Shown here: positions 9,408-17,107 of the stretch, piece after piece | Position numbering within the stretch: the stretch's first letter is position 1 | Layout of the letters: each line of letters opens with the position of its first letter | Assembly (NCBI GenBank): GCA_017484135.1 | Contig: JAFUTQ010000007.1 | Coordinates: 1 to 44,848 of the forward strand | DNA: 44,848 nt | Origin: Lachnospiraceae bacterium | GTDB lineage: Bacteria; Bacillota; Clostridia; Lachnospirales; Lachnospiraceae | Reading direction: 5' to 3' | Notes under the pieces: model-generated | Database searches by the model: none | Seen by the model: the letters and a program-made list of their open reading frames with translations, nothing else | Told to the model about the DNA's origin: nothing | Translations under genes and position numbers: made by a program

Positions 9408-10595
9408 TTACACCAGTGCCACGGTTTCTCTGGCAATCGCAAGCTCCTCATTTGTCGGGATCACGCACACCGCAACCCGGGAATCCTTTGTGGAAATGAT
9501 CTGATCCTCTCCCCGCACCTTGTTGGCCTCCTGATCCAGCGTGATTCCGAGATATCCCAGATATGCCACAATCTTTTCCCGGATAAAGGAGGTGTTTTCT
9601 CCGATTCCCGCGGTAAACGCAATGGCATCCACTCCGTTCATGGCTGCGACATAGCTTCCGATATATTTTGCCACACGATAAGAAAATACCTCGCAGGCAT
9701 CAATGGCTCTCTGATTTCCTTCCTTATAGGCTGCCTCCAGATCCCGAAAATCACTGGAAACGCCGGAGATTCCTTCCACGCCGGATTTTTTGTTCAGCAC
9801 ATTCATCACGCCCTCAATGTCGAGGTTCTCCTTTTTGGCCAGGAACTCCATGATCGCGGGATCGATATCTCCGGAGCGCGTTCCCATGACCAGACCCTCT
9901 AACGGAGTCAGTCCCATCGACGTATCCACACATTCTCCGTTTAACACCGCGCTGACCGAGGCTCCGTTGCCCAGATGCGCCACGATAATTTTGGAATTTC
10001 TTAAATCCAGATTCAAAAACTCCGCTGTTCTCTTTGACACAAAGCTGTGGCTGGTTCCGTGAAACCCGTATCTTCTGACCTTGTATTTTTCATAATATTC
10101 ATACGGAAGCCCGTATAAAAACGCCTTTTTCGGCATGGTCTGATGAAAAGCCGTGTCAAACACTCCCACCATAGGCACCCCGGGCATCAGCTCCTGACAG
10201 GCATGAATTCCGATCAGATTTGCCGGATTATGGAGCGGCGCAAGATCATTACACTCCTGAATCTGTGCCAGCACCTCCGGTTTTAACACGACAGACTTTG
10301 CAAATTTTTCGCCGCCATGTACCACCCGGTGTCCCACCGCATCAATCTCCGACAAGCTCTTTACCGCGCCCGTTTTCTCATTGGCAAGGGCAGCCAGTAC
10401 CATCTGGATGGCCTCCTTGTGTGTCGGCATCGCGGACTCAATGATCTCCTTTTCTCCGCCGGCAGGCTGATAAACCAGTCTTCCGTCGATTCCGATCCGT
10501 TCACATAAGCCCTTTGCCAAAACCTCCTCCGTATCAGAATTGATCAATTGATACTTTAACGAGGAGCTGCCGCAGTTAATTACTAAAACATTCAT
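9408..10595 (-). CDS. ackA: Acetate kinase
   Basis: Cytosolic ATP:acetate phosphotransferase of 395 residues that makes ATP from acetyl phosphate in fermentation. The N-terminal [10 protein letters not shown] phosphate loop, the [12 protein letters not shown] substrate segment, [11 protein letters not shown] and the [15 protein letters not shown] motif are all present. The ATG at 10595 is used, behind GGAGAGGG; nine extra upstream codons are open but not family-like. pta is not adjacent, so the gene is monocistronic under its own promoter at 10635-10663. Confidence 0.97.
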   Translation of the reverse strand: MNVLVINCGSSSLKYQLINSDTEEVLAKGLCERIGIDGRLVYQPAGGEKEIIESAMPTHKEAIQMVLAALANEKTGAVKSLSEIDAVGHRVVHGGEKFAKSVVLKPEVLAQIQECNDLAPLHNPANLIGIHACQELMPGVPMVGVFDTAFHQTMPKKAFLYGLPYEYYEKYKVRRYGFHGTSHSFVSKRTAEFLNLDLRNSKIIVAHLGNGASVSAVLNGECVDTSMGLTPLEGLVMGTRSGDIDPAIMEFLAKKENLDIEGVMNVLNKKSGVEGISGVSSDFRDLEAAYKEGNQRAIDACEVFSYRVAKYIGSYVAAMNGVDAIAFTAGIGENTSFIREKIVAYLGYLGITLDQEANKVRGEDQIISTKDSRVAVCVIPTNEELAIARETVALV

Positions 10596-10634
10596 TTTTC
10601 CCTCTCCTTTTTTCATTTTCACACATATAAAAAC

Positions 10635-10663
10635 AGTATACCCCCTTTTTGTCCGGGTTTCAA
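10635..10663 (-). promoter_or_regulatory. Sigma-A promoter for ackA
   Basis: TTGAAA (10658-10663) and TATACT (10635-10640) on the minus strand are 17 bases apart, about 40 bases before the ackA start. Confidence 0.85.
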
Positions 10664-10681
10664 GTACGGGTTAAATCGATA

Positions 10682-11236
10682 TCAATGACCGGATGAACTC
10701 TCAATCGCCTGGGTAACAAACCCCAGAAAAAGCCCGCTCAGCTTTTCCACCCCCGTATCAATATCATCCTCCATATTGTTCCAAAAAAATCTCAGTACAA
10801 AACCCACGAAAGCATACCTGCAGAAGTCAGAAATGTCCCGAAGCCTTTCCTCCGGAATATTTTTTCCTTCCGCTTTCCTGCAGACATACTGAAAAAAGAC
10901 ATCATTCGTCAGAGAAAATACATAGCGCTCCATATGATCCCGGGACAGGGAATTGAAAATGTGATAAACGATTTTCGCGTTGTCCTTACAGCGATGCAGC
11001 AGCGCTTTGGTATTTTCCTCCCAGCCGCCTTCCCATTCCTCCCAAACATAATTGCCCAGTTCTTCGTTCAGCCAGATATCCAGAAGCTCATAAATATCCT
11101 TATAATGATAATAGAATGTGTTATGGCTGATATGACAGGCTTTTGTGAGCGCGGTAACGGTGATCTTGTCAAACGGCACATCCTCCAGCATTTCCGTAAA
11201 GGTCTGTCTAATCGCATTCTGCGTAAAATTGGACAT
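10682..11236 (-). CDS. TetR/AcrR family transcriptional regulator
   Basis: Regulator of 184 residues. The N-terminal helix-turn-helix (about 24-46) has the TetR pattern ITVTALTKACHISHNTFYYHYKD. The C-terminal helical ligand domain resembles the type with late aromatic residues around FVGFVLRFFWNN, but no ligand can be inferred. The ATG follows AAGGAG with six bases between. It lies downstream of the radical SAM gene in the same orientation, separated by a terminator-like hairpin. An imperfect inverted repeat (11253-11266 and 11335-11347) in its leader could be a binding site. Confidence 0.88.
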   Translation of the reverse strand: MSNFTQNAIRQTFTEMLEDVPFDKITVTALTKACHISHNTFYYHYKDIYELLDIWLNEELGNYVWEEWEGGWEENTKALLHRCKDNAKIVYHIFNSLSRDHMERYVFSLTNDVFFQYVCRKAEGKNIPEERLRDISDFCRYAFVGFVLRFFWNNMEDDIDTGVEKLSGLFLGFVTQAIESSSGH

Positions 11237-11252
11237 AATTTTCTCCTTCCGG

Positions 11253-11347
11253 AACTTTCCCTGTCAGCTGCCGCCCTCGTGTCTCTGCTTCTCCTAAAAC
11301 AGGTTGTCCGGAGCACGGAATGATGTCGGTTTTATGACAGGAAAGTT
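11253..11347. repeat. Inverted repeat pair in the TetR gene leader
   Basis: AACTTTCCCTGTCA at 11253-11266 is the reverse complement of TGACAGGAAAGTT at 11335-11347 except for one extra C. The arms are 68 bases apart and lie 17 and 99 bases upstream of the start. It could form a hairpin in the leader RNA or two half-sites for a regulator. No function can be assigned. Confidence 0.4.
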
Positions 11348-11420
11348 TTATCTTCTTGAAACTATAACACTTTATGTCCCTAAATTCCACATAATTTTCT
11401 GTCGTGATACTTTTGCGGCT

Positions 11421-11457
11421 AAAAAAAGACGGTGTGAGATGCACATCGTCTTTTTTA
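11421..11457 (-). terminator. Intrinsic terminator after the radical SAM gene
   Basis: The minus-strand stem GACGATGTG / CACACCGTC has one mismatch and a five-base loop, with A-tract upstream and seven Ts downstream. The A/T symmetry would allow it to act in both directions. It starts seven bases after the radical SAM stop codon. Confidence 0.8.
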
Positions 11458-11463
11458 GAATAT

Positions 11464-12912
11464 TCAGTTTATGTCCGCATGTTCAAAGGCCGCCAGCTCC
11501 GGATGCTCCCGTTTCTCGGGTGTATAATTTTCATACGCTGTCTTTTTATGGGGATGGGTGTCCCAATATTCCTGAGCGACCGCAGCCCATTCATCGGCAT
11601 ACGCATCACATTTCCCACACAGCTGCTCCACCGATTCCGGAAACTCCAGATTCGTCTGATGTGCACCGGTTTTCTCCACCATCTTTCGCAGAAGCTTTGG
11701 ATTCTCCAGCATCGGACAAGGCCGCAGATGATTGCGGTTAAACGGCTGTCCCTCATGGTACTGCATAAACAATGGGCTTTGTAAAATTTCCAGAATGGAT
11801 TTGTCGTGAATATTCGTGTCCGAAAAGTGAATAAACACACAGGGTTCTGCGTCACCGACCGAGTTAATGTGAAAGTAGTTCCTTCCGCCTGCAATGCATC
11901 CGCCCACGAACTCGCCGTCGTTCTGAAAATCCATCGGATAAAAGGGAATATCACAATCCGCAGAGCGGACATAACGGATACGCTCAATCATTTTCCTGCG
12001 CTGTTCCACGGTAGGCATAAGCTCCGGCACCGCATTCTGACCCACCGGCATATAATGAAAGTAGAACCCGAAATGTGCGCCCTTTCCGGCAATGAAACGC
12101 AGAAACTCATCACTGGTAACCGCCTCGATATTATCCCGGGTGTAGCAGATCGAGGTGCCGTATACGATGCCGTATAATTTCAGAAGATCCATCGCCTTCA
12201 TAACGGCATCATAATGTCCCTTTCCCCGTCTTGCATCGTTCGTCTCCGGTGTGCCCTCAATGGATACCATAAAGGTCAGATTGCCCAATTCCACTACCTG
12301 CCTGCAAAGCTCCTCATCAATCAGGGTAGAATTGGTATACGCCGCAAAAAAGCAATCGCTGTGCTTCTTACAGAGACTCAGAATATCGTTTTTCCGTACC
12401 ATGGGCTCCCCGCCCGTTAGCATATAAAAATATACGCCCAGCTCCTTTCCCTGAGTGACAATCCGATCCATATCTTCATAGCTGAGACTCTGCTTATGAC
12501 CGTAGGTTCCGGACCAGCAGCCGACGCAGTGCATATTACATGCCATCGTGGGATCAAAGAGGATGAGCCAGGGAATGTTGCAGCCGTATTTTTCCCGATT
12601 CTTCCGGATCATGCGGGTGCCGCGAAAGGTCGCTTCATAGCCCAGATTCATAAGCATACGCTTGGAAAACTTCGGATCGCTCTCATCCAGCATAAGGTTG
12701 AACAGCTTCATGTAGCGGTTGTCCGGGTTCTGAATGCCTGCCTTAAGCTTCTCTATTTGCTCCGGAGAAAATTCTGTAAAAAACCTTGTGCTCCGATCTA
12801 CCGCCTGAAGCAGAATCTTCGCACGTTCCTCACTGTTTGCCAGATTATCATAAAAGCGGTTGATAAGAGCCCTTGCCGCTCTCTGCTCTACTGCGTGTCC
12901 GATTGATGTCAT
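11464..12912 (-). CDS. Radical SAM protein with SPASM-like C-terminus
   Basis: Protein of 482 residues. The radical SAM cluster motif is C125-x3-C129-x2-C132 (ACNMHCVGCW), followed by the GGEPMVR motif that contacts the SAM amino group. A C-terminal region with further cysteines (GGCIAGGRNYFHINSVGDAEPCVFIHF, CPML, LCGKC) resembles the auxiliary cluster domains of SPASM/twitch proteins. An N-terminal helical extension of about 110 residues precedes the core. The substrate is unknown; heme-, peptide- and lipid-modifying relatives all share this outline. The ATG follows AAGGAG. A perfect 9-bp palindrome upstream (12976-13001) is a candidate operator, possibly for the TetR protein encoded downstream. 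Confidence 0.85.
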   Translation of the reverse strand: MTSIGHAVEQRAARALINRFYDNLANSEERAKILLQAVDRSTRFFTEFSPEQIEKLKAGIQNPDNRYMKLFNLMLDESDPKFSKRMLMNLGYEATFRGTRMIRKNREKYGCNIPWLILFDPTMACNMHCVGCWSGTYGHKQSLSYEDMDRIVTQGKELGVYFYMLTGGEPMVRKNDILSLCKKHSDCFFAAYTNSTLIDEELCRQVVELGNLTFMVSIEGTPETNDARRGKGHYDAVMKAMDLLKLYGIVYGTSICYTRDNIEAVTSDEFLRFIAGKGAHFGFYFHYMPVGQNAVPELMPTVEQRRKMIERIRYVRSADCDIPFYPMDFQNDGEFVGGCIAGGRNYFHINSVGDAEPCVFIHFSDTNIHDKSILEILQSPLFMQYHEGQPFNRNHLRPCPMLENPKLLRKMVEKTGAHQTNLEFPESVEQLCGKCDAYADEWAAVAQEYWDTHPHKKTAYENYTPEKREHPELAAFEHADIN

Positions 12913-12975
12913 GCTATCCTTCTCCTTTGTCCCATGATGTTTGTTTCATTTTATCAAGGAGATAGAAAAAAAGCG

Positions 12976-13001
12976 TTGGGCAAAGTAACCGTTTTGCCCA
13001 A
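12976..13001. promoter_or_regulatory. Palindrome upstream of the radical SAM gene (candidate operator)
   Basis: TTGGGCAAA (12976-12984) and its exact reverse complement TTTGCCCAA (12993-13001) are separated by eight bases. It lies 64 bases upstream of the radical SAM start and 43 bases before the -35 box of tmcAL on the other strand. No T-tract follows, so a DNA-binding site is likelier than a terminator. Confidence 0.5.
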
Positions 13002-13043
13002 TTTTAAGACAAAGAACTCAATTTAACCAGTCTGCATGACCTT

Positions 13044-13072
13044 TTGACCCCGACGCCCCATCATGCTATAAT
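13044..13072 (+). promoter_or_regulatory. Sigma-A promoter for tmcAL
   Basis: TTGACC (13044-13049) and TATAAT (13067-13072) are 17 bases apart, with an extended -10 TGC directly before TATAAT. The gene starts 36 bases downstream, behind GGGAGG. Confidence 0.88.
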
Positions 13073-13108
13073 GACAGCAAAATCCAAACACGCCCCCGGG
13101 AGGTATTT

Positions 13109-14338
13109 ATGAAAGCAGTCGGCATCATCGCAGAATACAATCCGTTTCACAATGGACACGCATATCAGATCAGACAGGCAAAGGAAATGAGCGGTGCCGA
13201 CTACTGCATCATCGTCATGAGCGGTGATTTCGTGCAGCGGGGCGCTCCTGCCATCGTTGACAAATACGAGCGCGCACAGATGGCGCTCTCAGACGGTGCC
13301 GATCTTGTGATCGAGCTTCCTGCGCTTTGGGCAACCGCCTCAGCCGAAGCCTTTGCCCATGCGGGCGTCGCTGCACTCGAAAAAACAGGCTGCGTGGACA
13401 CGCTCTGTTTCGGCGTCGAATGTCTGGATCTGCAGCTTTTGGACGAAACCGTCTCCATTCTGATCGATGAGCCGGAGTCATACCGGACCGCGCTCTCCGG
13501 ACAGCTTCGGGAAGGGGACAATTTCCCCGTGGCAAGGGCAAAGGCCGTTACCGCATATACCGGCAAAGAAACGGCGGATTCCCTGCTGCGCACCCCCAAC
13601 AACATTCTCGCGGTGGAATATCGGAAAGCTCTGCGCATGCGAAACTCCAACCTAAACCCGCTTCCGATTCTGCGCAGCCAGGACAATTACCACGAGACTG
13701 CGCTGACCGGAAGCTGCCCGTCTGCCACAGCCATTCGTAAAATTCTGGAGAATCCGAAAAACGTTGACGAACTGAAGCATGCTGTGCCGCCCTATTCCTA
13801 TCAGAGACTCCTGCAGCTTTTTGAGTCACAACAGCTGCTTCGTCCCAATGACTTTTCCGGGCTTTTGGCATATGTGATTTTAAAAAACGATCCGGCCGCT
13901 CTGTCCTCCTATGGGGACTGCGGTACACAGCTGGCACACCGGATCAAAAACTGCTTTGCGCAGTATCAGGATTATGAACAGTTCTGCGCGATATGCAAAA
14001 GCCGGGATGTAACCTACACGCGTCTTGCCCGGGTATTTACCCACATGCTGCTGGACATCACGCAGTCAGACTATGAACACGGGAAAAAAATCGACTATAT
14101 TCCATATCTGCGGATTCTCGGATTCCGACGGGAAGCCGCCGCTCTTATGAAGGAATTAAAAAAGAAGGCATCCGTTCCGCTTATTACGAAGCTTTCGAAT
14201 GCCTCCTCTGATCTGTCAGAAGATGCAGGATCCCTGCTAAATCAGGACATTTTTGCCGCAGAGCTGTATGAGCGCACCCTGTCGATGAAAACCCATCAGA
14301 AATACCGCAGCGAATACACCCGGCGCATTATCCGATAA
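13109..14338 (+). CDS. tmcAL: tRNA(Met) cytidine acetate ligase
   Basis: Protein of 409 residues that uses acetate and ATP to form N4-acetylcytidine at the wobble position of elongator tRNA-Met. The N-terminal nucleotidyltransferase fold is clear: GIIAEYNPFHNGHAYQI with the HNGH adenylylation motif, and the family segment VMSGDFVQRGAPAIVDKYER. The C-terminal part resembles other YlbM/TmcAL proteins in length and pattern. It is one of two plus-strand genes in the window and converges on dapB with an 11-base overlap and no terminator between. Confidence 0.93.
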   Translation: MKAVGIIAEYNPFHNGHAYQIRQAKEMSGADYCIIVMSGDFVQRGAPAIVDKYERAQMALSDGADLVIELPALWATASAEAFAHAGVAALEKTGCVDTLCFGVECLDLQLLDETVSILIDEPESYRTALSGQLREGDNFPVARAKAVTAYTGKETADSLLRTPNNILAVEYRKALRMRNSNLNPLPILRSQDNYHETALTGSCPSATAIRKILENPKNVDELKHAVPPYSYQRLLQLFESQQLLRPNDFSGLLAYVILKNDPAALSSYGDCGTQLAHRIKNCFAQYQDYEQFCAICKSRDVTYTRLARVFTHMLLDITQSDYEHGKKIDYIPYLRILGFRREAAALMKELKKKASVPLITKLSNASSDLSEDAGSLLNQDIFAAELYERTLSMKTHQKYRSEYTRRIIR

Positions 14339-15083
14339 CATCATGCATATCATACATGCCCGCCGGTTTTCCGGACAAAAATTTTGCCGCCTCCACGGCG
14401 CCCTTGCCGAAAATCGCCTTGGAATACGCGGTGTGCTTAAATTCAATCACTTCATCCTTTCCGGCAAAAATCACCTCATGCTCTCCCACAATGGTTCCTC
14501 CCCGGAGCGCCTGGATGCCGATTTCGTTCTTTTCTCTCTTCTTTCGCTCGCTGCTCCGGTCATATTTGTATTCATAGGCATCCTGCATCGTCTCATTCAT
14601 CACGTCGGCCAGCGCCAATGCTGTCCCACTGGGCGCATCGATTTTCTGGTTATGATGTTTTTCAATGATTTCAATGTCAAATCCGGCCGGAGCAAGTACC
14701 TGCACTGCCTCCTGCAGCAGCTTCATCAGCGTATTGATCCCCAATGACATGTTGGCGGATTTCAATACCGCTGTGGACTTGCCTGCCTCCTGCACTCTTG
14801 CCAGCTGTTCCTCAGACAAACCTGTGGTACAAAGCACCACCGGAACATGCTCCCTTTCACAGTAATCCAGCAGATCATCGACTGCCTTTGCCGTGGAAAA
14901 ATCAATGATCACATCCGCCTGTACCGTACATTCTCCGATGGAACGAAAAACCGGATAGTCATTCCGCTGCTCCTGATTCAAATCCACTCCGGCAACAATT
15001 TCAACCTCTGTATCTTCCGCTGCAATCTCCGTAATTACCTGTCCCATCTTGCCATTGCAGCCATGCATAATTATCCTTGTCAT
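14328..15083 (-). CDS. dapB: 4-hydroxy-tetrahydrodipicolinate reductase
   Basis: NAD(P)H-dependent reductase of 251 residues in the diaminopimelate/lysine pathway, acting on the DapA product. The N-terminal nucleotide-binding motif is HGCNGKMGQ (7-15). The substrate motif EKHHNQKIDAPSGTA includes the catalytic His143/His144 pair and Lys147. It follows dapA by 12 bases, so both are governed by the lysine riboswitch upstream of dapA. Its 3' end overlaps the end of tmcAL on the other strand by 11 bases. Confidence 0.97.
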   Translation of the reverse strand: MTRIIMHGCNGKMGQVITEIAAEDTEVEIVAGVDLNQEQRNDYPVFRSIGECTVQADVIIDFSTAKAVDDLLDYCEREHVPVVLCTTGLSEEQLARVQEAGKSTAVLKSANMSLGINTLMKLLQEAVQVLAPAGFDIEIIEKHHNQKIDAPSGTALALADVMNETMQDAYEYKYDRSSERKKREKNEIGIQALRGGTIVGEHEVIFAGKDEVIEFKHTAYSKAIFGKGAVEAAKFLSGKPAGMYDMHDVIG

Positions 15084-15095
15084 TTTTGCACACTC

Positions 15096-15980
15096 CTACA
15101 GTAATCCATAAGCTTTCATTTCATCTGCCAGTTTTTCTCTGTTCTTCTCCTCCATCTCACCCAGCGGAGCCCGCAGCGAACCGACCTTTTTGCCCATCAG
15201 GTTCAGCGCGGCCTTGACCGGAATCGGATTTACCTCGGAGAAGAGGGCATCAATCAACGGAAGCGCCTCCCGCTGAAGCTTCTGTGCCGTGGCGAGATCT
15301 CCGTCCAGAAAGCTCTGACACAGCTGATGCACCTTCGTCGGCGCAACGTTCGCCCAAACGGAAATCACACCCTTTGCTCCGATGGACATAAGCGGCAGCA
15401 CAAGCGCGTCCTCTCCTGAGTACAAATCCAATTTTCCGTCTGTCAGATACATCGTCTTGGAGGCCTGCGCCAGATTTCCGGTTGCCTCCTTGAGTCCTAC
15501 GATATTTTCCTTTGTCCGAAACAGCTCTGCCACTGTCTCCGGCAAAATATTACATCCCGTTCTTCCGGGTACATTATAGAGAATGATCGGAAGCTTTGTG
15601 GCATCGGCAATCTGAGAATAATGTGCCACCAAGCCCTTCTGTGTCGCTTTGTTATAGTAAGGCGTCACGATCAGCGCTCCGTCTGCGCCGGCCTCCTCCG
15701 CCTCTTTTGTCAGGCGAACCGCGGTCGCGGTACAATTGGATCCGGTTCCTGCCACCACCGGGATGCGGTGTCCGGTAAATTCTACCGCCGCCTCGATCAC
15801 CTTGTGGTGCTCCTCCATGGAAAGCGTAGAGCTCTCGCCAGTGGTTCCTGCAATAATAATGCAGTCCGTGCCCTGATCGATCTGCTCATTGATCAGTTCC
15901 TCGAGTTTGTCATAGTTGACCTCTGAATTTTCCTTAAATGGTGTGATAATCGCCACACCGGAGCCTGTAAAAATCGCCAT
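15096..15980 (-). CDS. dapA: 4-hydroxy-tetrahydrodipicolinate synthase
   Basis: Class I aldolase of 294 residues that condenses pyruvate with aspartate semialdehyde. The GTTGES loop (45-50), Tyr135 in YNVPGRT with Arg140, and the Schiff-base lysine Lys164 in VGLKEATGN are all in place. The ribosome binding site GGAGGG is six bases before the ATG. It is the first gene of dapA-dapB. Its unusually long leader holds a lysine riboswitch with terminator and then a tandem array of structured repeats before the start codon. Confidence 0.97.
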   Translation of the reverse strand: MAIFTGSGVAIITPFKENSEVNYDKLEELINEQIDQGTDCIIIAGTTGESSTLSMEEHHKVIEAAVEFTGHRIPVVAGTGSNCTATAVRLTKEAEEAGADGALIVTPYYNKATQKGLVAHYSQIADATKLPIILYNVPGRTGCNILPETVAELFRTKENIVGLKEATGNLAQASKTMYLTDGKLDLYSGEDALVLPLMSIGAKGVISVWANVAPTKVHQLCQSFLDGDLATAQKLQREALPLIDALFSEVNPIPVKAALNLMGKKVGSLRAPLGEMEEKNREKLADEMKAYGLL

Positions 15981-16010
15981 AAATTTCCCTCCATCAAAAT
16001 AATCATCAAG

Positions 16011-16228
16011 CAGGCGACAGCCGAAACATTTCCATATGCGCCCCTGTTTCTGTCAATCGAGCTGGAGAGATTAATCTCTCCAGCTCGCCGCGCGGGGTGC
16101 GCGTCGCCGCAGGCGACATCTACCTCTGCGCACCCCTGACCAATCGATTCGGGGAGGATTCCTCCCCGAATCGCCGCGCGGGGCGCATTCGGCGACAGCC
16201 GAAACATTTCTATATGCGCCCCTGCGCA
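16011..16228 (-). repeat. Tandem array of two-hairpin modules in the dapA leader
   Basis: Read on the minus strand, two full modules and one truncated module follow one another directly after the riboswitch terminator. Each full module has a head CAGGGG(C/T)GCG/C, a stem of 8-9 bp closed by GCGCCCC- or GCGCACCCC-type arms around a small inner hairpin (TTCGGC-GACA-GCCGAA, or GTCGCC-GCA-GGCGAC), the linker GCGCGGC, then a perfect palindrome, and the linker GATTG. The palindromes differ in sequence but remain perfectly paired: 16146-16172 (GATTCGGGGAGGA arms) and 16059-16086 (GAGCTGGAGAGATT arms). The third module (16011-16046) stops within its inner hairpin. No reading frame or transposase is associated. 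Sequence changes that keep pairing point to selection on structure, or to spread of a hairpin-dependent element. Confidence 0.85.
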
Positions 16229-16229
16229 T

Positions 16230-16264
16230 AAAAAAGAAAAAACTGACCCAGGATGGAGTCAGTT
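16230..16264 (-). terminator. Riboswitch-controlled terminator before dapA
   Basis: The minus-strand stem AACTGAC / GTCAGTT has a ten-base loop and is followed by TTTTCTTTTTT. The octamer CTCCATCC in the 5' arm and loop (16251-16258) is exactly complementary to GGATGGAG at the 3' edge of the riboswitch aptamer (16308-16315). Pairing of the two would be the antiterminator. Confidence 0.85.
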
Positions 16265-16300
16265 CAATTCTAATCTGCCTGCGACACACGCATGTCACAC

Positions 16301-16461
16301 GATAGCTCTCCATCCACTCAGATGACAGTCATGAACCTGTTCGGCACATGCCCAAGAAAGAAACTGCAGTATTCCTCTCTTTCGGCGCTCGTTCCTTTCC
16401 CAGACCTTCCTCTGTTCCTGCAACATCCGGCATGGTACTCTTAACCCGCGCAACCTCTATC
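16301..16461 (-). promoter_or_regulatory. Lysine riboswitch (L box)
   Basis: The minus strand carries the L-box hallmarks. It opens with GATAGAGGTTGC and the AAGAGTA turn, has a central GGGAAAGGAACG...GCCGAAAG, then GACTGTCATC, and closes with GGATGGAGAGCTATC. The outer P1 helix is GATAG/CTATC, as in the lysC leader of Bacillus. With lysine bound, P1 and its flanks stay paired and the terminator at 16230-16264 forms; without lysine, GGATGGAG can pair with the terminator strand and allow read-through into dapA-dapB. Assigned from memory of the consensus, not by a covariance search. Confidence 0.88.
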
Positions 16462-16484
16462 CCTGCTTTTCACTTTTCATTCTA

Positions 16485-16513
16485 TTTATAACACTGTCGA
16501 TTTTATCTGTCAA
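16485..16513 (-). promoter_or_regulatory. Sigma-A promoter of the dapA-dapB leader
   Basis: TTGACA (16508-16513) and TATAAA (16485-16490) are 17 bases apart on the minus strand, with TGT in front of the -10 box. It starts just after the cobA stop codon and lies 24 bases before the riboswitch aptamer. Confidence 0.88.
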
Positions 16514-16522
16514 CCATCGTCA

Positions 16523-17008
16523 TCATTTTTCCGACGAAATATTATAAATACGGTCTGCCATTGCCCGGATCGACTCGTTGAGACATCGTCCGGTCATAAT
16601 AATCTCCGTATCCTCTGTTTTACAGTCCAGCACATTTTTTAATTCTTCTGCAGAAATAATGCCGGTATCGATCACGCCCAGAATCTCATCCAGAATCAGC
16701 AGATTACACTCTCCCGTAACCAGCACCTTCTTGGCAAAATTCAGACCGTTTTTCATATTCAGCTTTTCCTCTTCCTGCTCCTCCTGTGTCAGTTCCTCAT
16801 AAAATCCTTCGGACTTTTCGAAGCAGAAAAAACGTATTTCCGGTTCCAGCCTCTGCATGAACTGGATATGATCGCCCGTCTTTCCCTTCAAAAATTGAAT
16901 AATGATCACATTTTTATTTTCACTTGCAGCAATCAGCGCGTTTCCCAATGCCGCATCCGTTTTTCCGCATCCTGCGCCGTAATAAATCTGAACAGAACCT
17001 GTTTCCAT
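16523..17008 (-). CDS. Corrinoid adenosyltransferase (CobA/CobO/BtuR family)
   Basis: ATP:cob(I)alamin adenosyltransferase-like protein of 161 residues, forming the Co-C bond of adenosylcobalamin. The P-loop-like motif is GAGCGKT (11-17), where most relatives have GNGKGKT, and it is followed by Asp instead of Thr. The LLILDEI motif and the C-terminal ITGR-like MTGRCLNESIRAMAD segment also fit the family. The ATG at 17008 with AAGGAG five bases before is chosen over an upstream frame start at 17062. No other cobalamin genes are nearby. It lies 99 bases downstream of a chemoreceptor gene. Confidence 0.87.
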   Translation of the reverse strand: METGSVQIYYGAGCGKTDAALGNALIAASENKNVIIIQFLKGKTGDHIQFMQRLEPEIRFFCFEKSEGFYEELTQEEQEEEKLNMKNGLNFAKKVLVTGECNLLILDEILGVIDTGIISAEELKNVLDCKTEDTEIIMTGRCLNESIRAMADRIYNISSEK

Positions 17009-17107
17009 ATGGTCTCCTTCCAATATCACATGTTTTTTCCAGATTTTTACAAGATAACACATTTTGCGAAAAAAAGCAAACCGAACGTCCCCCCCTTTGC
17101 ACTTTCC

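Noticed and set aside
16011-16228. CRISPR array or insertion-sequence ends
   Set aside because: The repeats are not separated by unique spacers of constant length, there is no cas gene, no transposase and no evident target duplication.
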